Assembly (NCBI RefSeq): GCF_030167915.1
Contig: NZ_JARGNB010000002.1
Coordinates: 682,001-746,000, forward strand
DNA from: Aquabacterium humicola
Lineage (GTDB): Bacteria > Pseudomonadota > Gammaproteobacteria > Burkholderiales > Burkholderiaceae_C
Length of the DNA: 64,000 nucleotides
Direction: 5' to 3'
The position numbers were made by a program, and so were the translations under genes. The notes under the pieces are model-generated. The model was not told the origin of the DNA. It did not search any database and saw only the letters and a program-made list of their open reading frames with translations. This document shows positions 11,303-21,212 of this stretch, one piece after another. Within the stretch, counting starts at the first letter, position 1, and each line of letters begins with the position of its first letter.

Positions 11303-13003
11303 ATGTCATCTCCTTCCACGGTCAGGGTCGCCCTGGCGCAGATCAACGCGACGGTCGGCGATCTGGCCGGCAACGCCCAGCGCATCGTCGATGCGGCCGC
11401 CGAAGCGCATGCCGCCGGTGCCTGCCTGATGATCGCCCCGGAACTCGCCCTGACGGGCTACCCGCCCGAGGACCTGCTGCTGCGCCCGGCCTTCATGCAG
11501 GCCTGCGCGCAGACGCTGGCCGAACTGGCGCAGCGGCTCTCCGCGTTCGATGGGCTGCAGGTGGTGGTCGGTCATCCGCATCAGTTCGGTGACAAGGGCG
11601 ATGTGCGCTCGCGATCGGTTGCCGTGCCGAGGCGCTTCAACGCGGCGTCGGTGCTCGGCGGCGGCCGTGTGCTCGCGACCTACTGCAAGCGCGACCTGCC
11701 GAACTACCAGGTGTTCGACGAGCGCCGCTACTTTGCCTCAGGTCGCGATGCCGGAGGGGGCCCGGTGGTCTTCGACGCCGGCGGCCGGCGCTTCGGGCTG
11801 CTGGTCTGCGAGGACGCGTGGTTCGACGAACCGGCTCGGCTGGCGAAATCCGCGGGGGCCGAGGTGCTGTGCGTCGTCAATGCCTCGCCGTTCCACCTCG
11901 GCAAGAGCGAAGAGCGCGAGGCGCGAATGGTCGAGCGTGTGCAGGAGACCGGGCTGCCGCTGCTGTTCTCCCACCTGGCGGGCGGCCAGGACGAGGTGGT
12001 GTTCGACGGCGCGTCCTTCGCGGTCGATGCGTCCGCCCGCGTCGCCGCACGGGCGCCGACGTTCCAGGCGGCGCTGCTGGTTGTCGACCTGCACGCCGAC
12101 GGCCGCATCGACGGTGAACTGCACCCGGTGCCCGAGATCGAGGCTCAGGCGTGGGCCGCGCTGGTGACCGGCGTGCGCGACTACATCGACAAGAACGGCT
12201 TTCCGGGCGCGATCATCGGCCTGTCCGGCGGCATCGACTCGGCGCTGGTGCTGGCGGTGGCGGTCGACGCGCTCGGCGCGGATCGGGTGCGCGCGGTGAT
12301 GATGCCCTCGCGCTACACGGCGGACATCTCCTGGCTCGATGCGCGCGACATGGCCGAGCGCCTGGGCGTGCGCTACGACGAGATTCCGATCGGCCCGATG
12401 TTCGATGCCTTCCGCGCCAGCCTGGCGGCCGAGTTCGCCGGCCGGCCCGAGGACGCGACCGAGGAGAACATCCAGGCCCGCGTGCGCGGCACGCTGCTGA
12501 TGGCGCTGTCGAACAAGTTCGGCTCGATCGTGCTGACCACCGGCAACAAGAGCGAGATGGCCACCGGCTACTGCACGCTGTATGGCGACATGGCCGGCGG
12601 TTTCGCGGTGATCAAGGACGTCGCGAAGACGCTGGTCTACCGGCTCGCCGAATGGAAGAACCGCCAGCCGACGACGCGGGCCGACGGCAGCATCGGCCCG
12701 GTGATCCCAGAACGCATCATCACGCGGCCGCCGTCGGCCGAACTGCGGCCCGACCAGAAGGACCAGGACAGCCTGCCGCCCTACGAGGTGCTCGACGAGA
12801 TCCTCGCGCGCTACATGGAAGAGGACCAGGGCATTGCCGAGATCGTGGCTGCGGGCTTCGCGCCGGCCGATGTCGAGCGCGTCACGCGGCTCATCAAGAT
12901 CAACGAGTACAAGCGGCGCCAGGCGCCGGTGGGCATCCGCATCACGCACCGGGCCTTCGGGCGCGACTGGCGCTACCCCATCACGTCGAAGTTCCGTGCT
13001 TAA
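11303..13003 (+). CDS. nadE: Glutamine-dependent NAD+ synthetase
   Basis: Makes NAD+ from deamido-NAD+, ATP and glutamine. The 566-residue protein has an N-terminal nitrilase-type glutaminase (about 1-270): Glu in APELALTGYPPEDLLL, Lys in YCKRDLPNY, Cys in LLVCEDAW. The C-terminal synthetase has the ATP pyrophosphatase loop GLSGGIDSAL, followed by TTGNKSEMATGYCTLYGDMAGG and PPSAELRPDQKDQDSLP. Start ATG 11303 matches the usual N-terminus (VRVALAQINATVGDLAGNA). There is no clear ribosome site. glnB follows by 36 nt, so a shared nitrogen-linked transcript is possible. Confidence 0.95.
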   Translation: MSSPSTVRVALAQINATVGDLAGNAQRIVDAAAEAHAAGACLMIAPELALTGYPPEDLLLRPAFMQACAQTLAELAQRLSAFDGLQVVVGHPHQFGDKGDVRSRSVAVPRRFNAASVLGGGRVLATYCKRDLPNYQVFDERRYFASGRDAGGGPVVFDAGGRRFGLLVCEDAWFDEPARLAKSAGAEVLCVVNASPFHLGKSEEREARMVERVQETGLPLLFSHLAGGQDEVVFDGASFAVDASARVAARAPTFQAALLVVDLHADGRIDGELHPVPEIEAQAWAALVTGVRDYIDKNGFPGAIIGLSGGIDSALVLAVAVDALGADRVRAVMMPSRYTADISWLDARDMAERLGVRYDEIPIGPMFDAFRASLAAEFAGRPEDATEENIQARVRGTLLMALSNKFGSIVLTTGNKSEMATGYCTLYGDMAGGFAVIKDVAKTLVYRLAEWKNRQPTTRADGSIGPVIPERIITRPPSAELRPDQKDQDSLPPYEVLDEILARYMEEDQGIAEIVAAGFAPADVERVTRLIKINEYKRRQAPVGIRITHRAFGRDWRYPITSKFRA

Positions 13004-13378
<375 letters not shown>

Positions 13379-13408
13379 GCCGCCGACCTACCGATCCCCG
13401 CCGGCCCA

Positions 13409-14008
13409 TCAGATGCGGTCGAGCGGCCGCTCGGTGACGGGCGGCCGGCGCTGCGCGTAGAGGGCGTCGAGCAGCGCGTCCACCTCGTCGCCCACGCTCA
13501 CCATCGCCATCTGCGATTCGCTCATGAAGCCGGCGGCGACGCCGTGGTCGAGAAACTCGACCAGCGAGCGGTAGTAGCCGTCGACATCGAGCAACCCGAT
13601 CGGGCGCTCGTGGTAGCCGAGGTGTCGCCAGGTCCAGACCTCGAACAGTTCCTCGAAGGTGCCGATGCCGCCGGGCAGTGCGATGAAGGCATCGGCGCGC
13701 TCGGCCATCAATTGCTTGCGCTCGTGCATGCTGTGCACGACGTGCAGTTCGGTGAGCCCGGCGTGACCGACCTCCAGGCGCATCAGGCTCTCGGGGATCA
13801 CGCCGACCACGCGCGCCCCGGCCGCCAGCGCCGCGTCGGCGACTTCACCCATCAGACCGGCACGGCCGCCGCCATAGACCAGCTGCCAGCCGCGCCGGCC
13901 GATCGAGGCACCGATGCGCCGCGCCTGTTCGGCATAGGCGGGCCGGTTGCCGGCCTTCGAGCCGCAATAGACGCAGAGAGAAAACGAAGGATCGCGGGTG
14001 ACGCTCAT
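13409..14008 (-). CDS. LOG family protein (cytokinin riboside phosphoribohydrolase-like)
   Basis: A 199-residue Rossmann protein of the lysine-decarboxylase-like/LOG family. The motifs LVYGGGRAGLMGEVA and the signature LPGGIGTFEELFEVWTW (PGGxGTxxE) are complete. LOG enzymes release cytokinin or nucleobases from nucleoside monophosphates; the bacterial role is often unknown. ATG 14008 overlaps the TGA of the RDD gene as ATGA, implying translational coupling. It is the last gene of the sigma-factor operon. Confidence 0.88.
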   Translation of the reverse strand: MSVTRDPSFSLCVYCGSKAGNRPAYAEQARRIGASIGRRGWQLVYGGGRAGLMGEVADAALAAGARVVGVIPESLMRLEVGHAGLTELHVVHSMHERKQLMAERADAFIALPGGIGTFEELFEVWTWRHLGYHERPIGLLDVDGYYRSLVEFLDHGVAAGFMSESQMAMVSVGDEVDALLDALYAQRRPPVTERPLDRI

Positions 14009-14556
14009 CCGGCCGATTGTGCCGGCCGGGCAGGGCGCCACGTGATCAGCCGCGTGCCGCAGAGCGCGTCATGCCAGAACTGGCGGTCGGGCCGCAGCCA
14101 GGCGAGCGCGGCATAGGCCAGGACGCCGAAGGCCATCACGCCGAAGACCGCGCTGCCCTTCAGTCCGGCCTGGTACACCAGCGCCAGCGACGGCAGGAAC
14201 CACAGCCAGCTGGCGACATAGCGCGCGAAGGCCCGCAGTTGCCCGACCGGCCGCCCCGCCGCGTCGACGAGGCGGATGTGCCAGGCCTTCATCGCGACGG
14301 TCTGGCCGCCGTGCGACCAGAACCAGGTGAAGTAGATCGCGAGGATCACGAACAGGAAGGCCTGCAGGCCAGCCTTGCCCTCCAGGGCGTGGCGCTGCTG
14401 CGTGAGGCTGCTGTACAGGTAGCCGGCGATCATCACGACGCCGAACAGCAGCACGCCTTCGTAGACGAAGCAGGCCAGGCGCCGCGCGAGGCCGGGCGTG
14501 GCATGTTCGACCGCACCAGCCCGCGGACCGGTGCCGGCGTCGCTGCCGGCGCTCAC
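14005..14556 (-). CDS. RDD family membrane protein
   Basis: A 183-residue inner-membrane protein with the RDD domain: GLARRLACFVYEGVLLFGVV, GQTVAMKAWHIRLVDAAGRP and a late W-x-D block (RQFWHDALCGTRLI). About four hydrophobic segments are seen (near 27-51, 63-81, 115-131, 135-153). Function is unknown; related proteins have been linked to transport. Its GTG start overlaps the TGA of the upstream DUF3106 gene (GTGA), and its own TGA overlaps the next start. Confidence 0.85.
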   Translation of the reverse strand: MSAGSDAGTGPRAGAVEHATPGLARRLACFVYEGVLLFGVVMIAGYLYSSLTQQRHALEGKAGLQAFLFVILAIYFTWFWSHGGQTVAMKAWHIRLVDAAGRPVGQLRAFARYVASWLWFLPSLALVYQAGLKGSAVFGVMAFGVLAYAALAWLRPDRQFWHDALCGTRLITWRPARPAQSAG

Positions 14557-15383
14557 GGCTGGCTCGCGGGTGCGGATGCGGGCGCCGCGGCGCTGGCCTG
14601 CGCCGCGGTGGGGGGCGGTGCACTGGCCCGCGGCGGTGCCGCCGGTGGCGTGGCGCGCGCCGGCTGCGGCAGCAGCGTCGTGCGGTTGACCTGGTTCGGC
14701 TGCGCCTCGATCTTCGCCGGCCCCGGTCGCGGGGCGACCGGCGAAGGCGCCGTCTTGTTGATCATCGTCGTCGTCGCGCCGGGCTGCGCCTGCACCATGG
14801 TCGGCGCGATCGGCTTCACGCCGGTGGGCCGCGGGCCGCTGGCGGCAGCGCTTTGCTTGGGCACGGCAATCATCGCCGCGCTCGCGGGAGGCTTCGCCGC
14901 CTCGGCCCGCGGCCGCGCGCGATCCGCCAGCGCTTGGCGATCCTCAGCGGGCAGCGCCTGGTAGGCTTCCCAGCGGGCCTGCCGCTCCTGCGGGCTCAAC
15001 TGCTTGGCCTCCTGGAACGACAGGCGGGCCTGGCCACGCTCCGAAGGCGTCATGCGCGCCCACTCGGTCATGCGTTCCTGCATCCGGCGCTGTTCATCGG
15101 GGGGCATCGTCGGCAGCTTGGTGGCGATCTCGAGCCACTTGGCCTTGCGCGGCGCGTCGATCGTCGACCAATCGCGTTCCAGCGGCGCCAGCGAGCGTCG
15201 CTGCGCGGGCGTCAGGCTGGCCCACGTCGGACCCGGATCGGCCGCGACCTTGGCGGGCGTGCCGGCGGATTGGGCGCGGGCAGTGCCTTGCGCGCTGACG
15301 TTCGGGACGACCGCGTAAACGGCAGCGGCCGCGATGAACGCGGCCGCGACTCGGGCAGGGGAATTCCTGGGCTGCACCGGCAT
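14553..15383 (-). CDS. Exported DUF3106-type protein
   Basis: A 276-residue protein with a cleavable signal (hydrophobic stretch ending near NVSAQ, about residue 32). The conserved part (about 50-150) has repeated W/M-P-x-R elements: TWASLTPAQRRSLAPLERDW, KWLEIATKLPTMPPDEQRR, EWARMTPSERGQAR. The C-terminal 120 residues are Pro/Ala-rich and probably disordered. Similarity to DUF3106 is recalled from the motif pattern. ATG 15383 lies 1 nt past the DUF3619 stop. It is likely periplasmic; function unknown. Confidence 0.75.
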   Translation of the reverse strand: MPVQPRNSPARVAAAFIAAAAVYAVVPNVSAQGTARAQSAGTPAKVAADPGPTWASLTPAQRRSLAPLERDWSTIDAPRKAKWLEIATKLPTMPPDEQRRMQERMTEWARMTPSERGQARLSFQEAKQLSPQERQARWEAYQALPAEDRQALADRARPRAEAAKPPASAAMIAVPKQSAAASGPRPTGVKPIAPTMVQAQPGATTTMINKTAPSPVAPRPGPAKIEAQPNQVNRTTLLPQPARATPPAAPPRASAPPPTAAQASAAAPASAPASQP

Positions 15384-15384
15384 C

Positions 15385-15831
15385 TCAGGGCGCCGAACGC
15401 AGGTACTCCGCGAAGCCGGGGTCGCCATAAGCCGTCGGGGGAAGTTCGTCGCTCAGCAGCGCCGCATCGATCTCGGCGGCGACGGCAATCTGTTCATAGT
15501 CATGGTACTGCTGGATCAGTACCAGGCCGACGATCAGCACGATCAGCGGCATCAGCGACGCCAGGCGCAACCAGATCGGCGTGGCGCCGAAGATGGCGGC
15601 GCCGCCGGCGTGGCCGACGATCACCGGTGAAGATGCCGCCGCTACCGCATGGCGTGCGTGGCGAGCGTGCTCGACCGCGCGTTCGCGCGCGACGCGCAGG
15701 CGTTCGCTGATGTCGTGCGGCAGTTGCTGCGTGGACTCGGCCAGCCGCCCGGCCAGGCGCATGGCGACGCGCGCTTCAATGGCTTCCCGCTGGCTGGCGC
15801 GGGCGACGGTAAACGGCGACATGTTCTTCAT
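15385..15831 (-). CDS. Single-pass membrane protein, DUF3619-like (possible anti-sigma factor)
   Basis: A 148-residue protein with a charged cytoplasmic-type N-terminus (about 1-84), one transmembrane helix (about 86-107, LASLMPLIVLIVGLVLI), and a short acidic exterior tail (DAALLSDELPPTAYGDPGF). Its ATG overlaps the TGA of the sigma-factor gene (ATGA), so the two are translationally coupled. That topology and coupling are typical of anti-sigma factors, but no known anti-sigma domain is recognised. The role is inferred from context. Confidence 0.75.
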   Translation of the reverse strand: MKNMSPFTVARASQREAIEARVAMRLAGRLAESTQQLPHDISERLRVARERAVEHARHARHAVAAASSPVIVGHAGGAAIFGATPIWLRLASLMPLIVLIVGLVLIQQYHDYEQIAVAAEIDAALLSDELPPTAYGDPGFAEYLRSAP

Positions 15832-16397
15832 CGTGCGATTCCCTTGCCTCGAAGCGCCTTGGCCAGCGCATGCACTGCGCGGGAGCAATGGGTCTTGACG
15901 CTGCCCTCCGAGCAGCCCATCACTGCCGCGGTTTCGGCAACATCGAGCTCTTCCCAGTAACGAAGTAAGAACGCCTCCCGTTGACGTGTCGGCAGCTGGC
16001 CGACCTCGGAATCTATCAATTGCAGGATCTGTGCCCGTGCGACGGTGTCGGCCGCACTTTCGGCGCCGAGCAGGCCCTCGGCCGACTCCAGGCTTTCCAG
16101 CAGGTCGAAGTCGCCGCCGTCGTCGTTGTCGGGCTCGAAGTCCGACAGGTTCTGGATCACCGCGTTGCGCACGCGCTGGCGACGGAACCAGTCCATCGTC
16201 GCGTTCGACAGGATGCGCTGGAACAGCAGCGGCAACTCGGCCGGCGGCCGGTCGGCGTACTTGTCGGCCAGCCGGATCATCGCGTCCTGGACGATGTCGA
16301 GCGCCGAGTCGTCGTCGCGCACGGCATACGCCGTGCGCTTGAACGCCCGCTTCTCGACGGACTTCAGGAAATCGGTGAGTTCTTTGTCGGTGGCCAA
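15828..16397 (-). CDS. RNA polymerase sigma factor, ECF type
   Basis: A 189-residue sigma-70-family protein. Region 2 is at about 20-75 (SALDIVQDAMIRLADKYADR, FQRILSNATMDWFRRQ); region 4 is at about 130-180 (LPTRQREAFLLRYWEELDVA, then MGCSEGSVKTHCSRAV). An acidic linker joins them. It starts at TTG 16397; no ATG or GTG is available in frame upstream. It heads a five-gene minus-strand operon (DUF3619, DUF3106, RDD, LOG) with overlapping stop/start codons. The stimulus and target promoters are unknown. Confidence 0.9.
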   Translation of the reverse strand: MATDKELTDFLKSVEKRAFKRTAYAVRDDDSALDIVQDAMIRLADKYADRPPAELPLLFQRILSNATMDWFRRQRVRNAVIQNLSDFEPDNDDGGDFDLLESLESAEGLLGAESAADTVARAQILQLIDSEVGQLPTRQREAFLLRYWEELDVAETAAVMGCSEGSVKTHCSRAVHALAKALRGKGIAR

Positions 16398-16667
16398 GGC
16401 ATGCCCGGCACCGCTGCAGGCCGGTGCGGCCGGGGGAAAAAAACGGGCCGGATTATGTCATCCGGGTCCGGCTGTCTGGCCGCGCAGGCCGCTTGGTGGC
16501 GTTCTGATGCAATAATGCTGCTTCGCACAAAGCGACACTGGTCTGAAGCTGGCTTGCCGACCCCGGAAGCCTCAAGTTTTTGATCGCGCAGGTTCTGAAT
16601 CCGCCTCACAAGGGCGCGAAGAGGGGCACCGATGGTTTTTCGTCAGAGATCAACCCAGAGGTTCGAA

Positions 16668-18446
16668 ATGGACATGTCTGCCGCGGAAGTCAAACGCGCC
16701 GCAACGGCGCAACCGCATCCCAACTCTCCCTCCCCGGAGCTCAACGGCTCCGAAATCATCGTCCGCTGCCTTCAGGCGGAGAACGTCAAGTTCATGTGGG
16801 GCTACCCCGGCGGGGCCGTGCTCTACATCTACGACGCGCTCTACAAGCAGGACACCATCGAGCACGTGCTGGTGCGCCACGAGCAGGCGGCCATCCATGC
16901 GGCCGACGGCTACGCCCGGGCCACGGGCGAAGTGGGCGTCGCGCTGGTGACCTCGGGTCCCGGCGTCACGAATGCCGTCACCGGCATCGCGACCGCCTAC
17001 ATGGACTCGATCCCGATGGTCATCATCACCGGCCAGGTGCCGACGCCGGCGATCGGCCTCGATGCCTTCCAGGAATGCGACACCGTCGGCATCACCCGCC
17101 CGATCGTCAAGCACAACTTCCTGGTCAAGGACGTGCGCGACCTGGCGACGACGATCAAGAAGGCCTTCCACATCGCCCGCACCGGCCGCCCGGGCCCGGT
17201 GGTTGTCGACGTGCCGAAGGACGTCTCGCTGAAGACCTGCGCCTTCAGCTACCCCGAGCGCATCGAGATGCGCTCGTACAATCCGGTCAAGAAGGGCCAC
17301 GGCGGTCAGATCCGCAAGGCGATGCAGCTGCTGCTGGCGGCCAAGCGGCCGTACATCTACACCGGCGGCGGCGTGATCCTGGGCAACGCGGCGCCCGAGC
17401 TGCGCGAGCTCTGCGATGCGCTCGGGTTCCCCTGCACCAACACGCTGATGGGCCTGGGCGCGACGGCGGCGTCGGACCCGAAGTTCCTCGGCATGCTCGG
17501 CATGCACGGCACCTACGAAGCGAACATGACGATGCAGCACTGCGACGTGCTGCTGGCCGTCGGCGCGCGCTTCGACGACCGGGTGATCGGCAACCCGAAG
17601 CACTTCGCGTCGGTCGAGCGCAAGATCATCCACGTCGACATCGACCCGTCGTCGATCTCGAAGCGGGTGAAGGTCGACATCCCGATCGTCGGCGACACCA
17701 AGGACGTGCTGCAGGAAATGATTGCCCACCTGCGCGAGACGCAGGCCAAGCCCGACGTCACAGCGCTGTCGGCCTGGTGGAGCCAGATCAACGAGTGGCG
17801 CAAGCGCGAGTGCCTGGCCTACAAGCGCAGCGACGACGTGATCAAGCCGCAGTACGTGGTCGAGACGCTGTGCGAGCTGACGCGCGGCAAGGACGTCTAC
17901 GTGACGTCCGACGTCGGCCAGCACCAGATGTGGGCGGCGCAGTTCTTCCGCTTCGAGGAGCCGCGGCGCTGGATCAACTCCGGCGGCCTGGGCACGATGG
18001 GCGTCGGCCTGCCGTATGCGATGGGCATCAAGCTGGCGAAGCCGGATTCGGACGTCTTCTGCATCACCGGCGAGGGCTCGATCCAGATGTGCATCCAGGA
18101 GCTCTCGACATGCGCCCAGTACAAGACGCCGGTCAAGGTGATCTCGCTGAACAACCGCTACCTGGGCATGGTGCGGCAGTGGCAGCAGCTGGACTACGGC
18201 GGCCGCTACTCGCACAGCTACATGGACGCGCTGCCCGACTTCGTGAAGCTGGCGGAGGCCTATGGCCATGTCGGCATCAAGATCGAGAAGCCGTCCGAGG
18301 TCCTGCCGGCGCTGCGCGAGATGATCGCGCTGAAGGACCGCACCGTCTTCCTCGACGTGCGCACCGACCCGACCGAGAACGTCTGGCCGATGGTGCAGGC
18401 GGGCAAGGGCATCACCGAGATGCTGCTGGGGTCCGAAGACCTGTGA
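16668..18446 (+). CDS. ilvB: Acetolactate synthase, large catalytic subunit
   Basis: ThDP/FAD-dependent enzyme that makes acetolactate or acetohydroxybutyrate, first step of Val/Leu/Ile synthesis. The 592-residue product has the N-terminal Pyr domain (WGYPGGAVLYIYDAL, catalytic Glu in HVLVRHEQAAIHAADGYAR), a middle FAD domain, and a C-terminal PP domain (GEGSIQMCIQELSTC ending in NNRYLGMVRQWQ). I chose ATG 16668, with AGAGG nine nt upstream; ATG 16632 in frame also has GAGGGG upstream and would add 12 residues. It precedes ilvH by 163 nt and ilvC further on. Confidence 0.95.
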   Translation: MDMSAAEVKRAATAQPHPNSPSPELNGSEIIVRCLQAENVKFMWGYPGGAVLYIYDALYKQDTIEHVLVRHEQAAIHAADGYARATGEVGVALVTSGPGVTNAVTGIATAYMDSIPMVIITGQVPTPAIGLDAFQECDTVGITRPIVKHNFLVKDVRDLATTIKKAFHIARTGRPGPVVVDVPKDVSLKTCAFSYPERIEMRSYNPVKKGHGGQIRKAMQLLLAAKRPYIYTGGGVILGNAAPELRELCDALGFPCTNTLMGLGATAASDPKFLGMLGMHGTYEANMTMQHCDVLLAVGARFDDRVIGNPKHFASVERKIIHVDIDPSSISKRVKVDIPIVGDTKDVLQEMIAHLRETQAKPDVTALSAWWSQINEWRKRECLAYKRSDDVIKPQYVVETLCELTRGKDVYVTSDVGQHQMWAAQFFRFEEPRRWINSGGLGTMGVGLPYAMGIKLAKPDSDVFCITGEGSIQMCIQELSTCAQYKTPVKVISLNNRYLGMVRQWQQLDYGGRYSHSYMDALPDFVKLAEAYGHVGIKIEKPSEVLPALREMIALKDRTVFLDVRTDPTENVWPMVQAGKGITEMLLGSEDL

Positions 18447-18609
18447 TCGCGCGAAGGCTGCGCGGGCTCGCCGCCGTTACCGCGGCGGCGGGCGCCGGCA
18501 GCCGGAGCACGAGCACGCTTCGGACCATTCGTTGAAACGCTTCTGAGGGCGTGGCCAAGGGCCGTCGGTTACCGCCGCCGGGCTGAAGAGCGCGCCAGGA
18601 CGAACGACC

Positions 18610-19101
18610 ATGAAACACATCATTGCCGTGCTGCTCGAGAACGAGCCCGGCGCCCTGTCCCGCGTGGTGGCCCTGTTTTCCGCCCGCGGCTACAACATCG
18701 AGAGCCTGACGGTCGCCCCGACCGAAGACGCGTCGCTGTCGCGCATGACGATCGTGACGACCGGCTCCGACGACGTGATCGAGCAGATCACCAAGCACCT
18801 GAACCGGCTGATCGAAGTCGTCAAGGTGGTGGACCTCACCGAGGGCCACTACACCGAGCGCGAGCTCATGCTGATCAAGGTGCGCGCGGTGGGCAAGGAA
18901 CGCGAGGAGATGAAGCGCATGGCCGACATCTTCCGCGGCCGCATCATCGACGTCACCGAGAAGAGCTACACCATCGAATTGACCGGGGACGCGGGCAAGC
19001 TCGACGCCTTCATCCAGGGCGTCGATCGCACCGCGATCCTCGAAACCGTGCGCACCGGCACCAGCGGGATCGGTCGCGGCGAGCGGATCCTCCGCGTCTG
19101 A
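18610..19101 (+). CDS. ilvH: Acetolactate synthase, small regulatory subunit
   Basis: A 163-residue regulatory subunit giving valine feedback control to IlvB. The N-terminal ACT domain is clear: KHIIAVLLENEPGALSRVV, LFSARGYNIESLTVAPTED, SLSRMTIVT. The C-terminal half has VRAVGKEREEMKRMADIFRG and ELTGDAGKLDAFI. It lies between ilvB and ilvC; the gap to ilvC is 37 nt. Confidence 0.95.
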   Translation: MKHIIAVLLENEPGALSRVVALFSARGYNIESLTVAPTEDASLSRMTIVTTGSDDVIEQITKHLNRLIEVVKVVDLTEGHYTERELMLIKVRAVGKEREEMKRMADIFRGRIIDVTEKSYTIELTGDAGKLDAFIQGVDRTAILETVRTGTSGIGRGERILRV

Positions 19102-19129
19102 ACCCCATCCCGCAAAGCATCATCTTTAG

Positions 19130-20155
<1,026 letters not shown>

Positions 20156-20176
20156 GCACCGCCGGTGTTCTCCCGC

Positions 20177-20201
20177 AGGCCGCCGCGAGGCGGCCTTTTT
20201 C
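20177..20201 (+). terminator. Intrinsic terminator of ilvBHC
   Basis: AGGCCGCC (20177-20184) and GGCGGCCT (20189-20196) pair around GCGA, followed by TTTTTCTTT. Confidence 0.85.
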
Positions 20202-20230
20202 TTTGGTTTGCTGCGCTATCCTCGCCGCCC

Positions 20231-21064
20231 ATGAACGAAGCCCCCGACAGTGCCCAGGACGCCGACGCGCCGGAGCCGCCACCGCGTCCGCGCCGCAAGG
20301 GCATCTACATCCTGCCGAACCTGTTCACGCTGGCGGCGCTCTTCGGCGGTTTCTACGCGATCGTGATGGCGATGAACGGCCGCTTCGAGCAGGCAGCGAT
20401 CGGCGTGTTCTGCGCGATGGTGCTGGACAGCCTGGACGGACGGGTCGCGCGGCTGACGCACACGCAGAGCGCCTTCGGGGCCGAGATGGACAGCCTGTCG
20501 GACATGGTCAGCTTCGGCGCGGCGCCGGCGCTGATCGTCTACGAATGGGCGCTCAAGGGGCTGGGCAAGCCGGGCTGGATCGCGGCCTTCGTCTATTGCG
20601 CCTGCGCAGCGCTGCGCCTTGCGCGTTTCAACACCAACATCGCCGTCGTCGACAAGCGCTTCTTCCAGGGCCTGCCGAGCCCCGCGGCCGCGGCGCTGGT
20701 CACCGGCTTCATCTGGATCATGGACGACATGGGCTTCCGCGAAGGCGTGCGCGACATCCCCTGGCTGGTGTGGCTGACCTTCGCGATCACGCTCTACGCC
20801 GGCCTGACGATGGTGACCAACGCGCCGTTCTACAGCTTCAAGGACCTGAGCCTGAAGCGCTCGGTGCCCTTCATCGCCATCGTCGCCATCGTGCTGTTCA
20901 TCGCGCTGATCAACCTGCACGTGCCGCTGATGCTGTTCCTGCTCTTCGTGGCCTACGGCATCTCCGGCTACGTGCTGTACGCCTATCGCCGCATGAAGGG
21001 CAAGCCGGTCAGCGTTATCGCGACCTCGACCGATGAGCCCGATGAACAGGGCCTTCATCGTTGA
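20231..21064 (+). CDS. pssA: CDP-diacylglycerol--serine O-phosphatidyltransferase
   Basis: Inner-membrane enzyme making phosphatidylserine, precursor of phosphatidylethanolamine. The 277-residue product has the CDP-alcohol phosphatidyltransferase signature, in two parts DSLDGRVARL and FGAEMDSLSDMVSFG (D-x2-DG-x2-AR ... G-x3-D-x3-D), and about seven hydrophobic segments. ATG 20231 lies 30 nt after the ilvC terminator with no obvious ribosome site. The location between ilvC and leuA is widely shared in betaproteobacteria. Its TGA lies inside the TTGACA of the leu promoter. Confidence 0.93.
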   Translation: MNEAPDSAQDADAPEPPPRPRRKGIYILPNLFTLAALFGGFYAIVMAMNGRFEQAAIGVFCAMVLDSLDGRVARLTHTQSAFGAEMDSLSDMVSFGAAPALIVYEWALKGLGKPGWIAAFVYCACAALRLARFNTNIAVVDKRFFQGLPSPAAAALVTGFIWIMDDMGFREGVRDIPWLVWLTFAITLYAGLTMVTNAPFYSFKDLSLKRSVPFIAIVAIVLFIALINLHVPLMLFLLFVAYGISGYVLYAYRRMKGKPVSVIATSTDEPDEQGLHR

Positions 21065-21086
21065 CAGCGCGAAGCTCGTGTAATAT
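21061..21086 (+). promoter_or_regulatory. Candidate promoter of the leuL-leuA transcript
   Basis: A perfect TTGACA (21061-21066), overlapping the pssA stop, is followed by TAATAT (21081-21086). The spacer is 14 nt, shorter than ideal; TG-T upstream of AATATC may act as an extended -10. It lies just upstream of the leucine leader peptide. Confidence 0.4.
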
Positions 21087-21093
21087 CGCGCCC

Positions 21094-21144
21094 ATGACGT
21101 TTGCGACGACTCTTCTGCTACTAGGCGTGCTCCAGGCGCGCTGA
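21094..21144 (+). CDS. leuL: Leucine operon leader peptide
   Basis: A 16-codon frame from ATG 21094 to TGA 21142-21144 encoding [16 protein letters not shown]. Residues 7-10 are four consecutive Leu codons (CTT CTG CTA CTA) and residue 13 is a fifth (CTC). CTA is rare in this high-GC genome, so two in a row would make ribosome stalling highly sensitive to charged tRNA-Leu. A terminator hairpin starts 31 nt after the stop and leuA follows. This is the standard layout of leu attenuation. Confidence 0.85.
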   Translation: MTFATTLLLLGVLQAR

Positions 21145-21174
21145 CTCGTCCACGACTTCACTTTCCCCGGATCG

Positions 21175-21212
21175 AACGGCCCGCCAGCGCAACGCAGCGG
21201 GCCGTTTGCATT
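21175..21212 (+). terminator. leu attenuator terminator
   Basis: AACGGCCCGC (21175-21184) pairs perfectly with GCGGGCCGTT (21197-21206) over a 12-nt loop, followed by a T-rich TTGCATTTGC. It sits between leuL and leuA, where an attenuator is expected. Confidence 0.8.

Noticed and set aside
16515-16583. Short frame starting MLLRTKRHW upstream of ilvB as an ilv leader peptide
   Set aside because: It has only two early Leu codons, no run of Ile/Val/Leu, and no terminator hairpin follows before ilvB.
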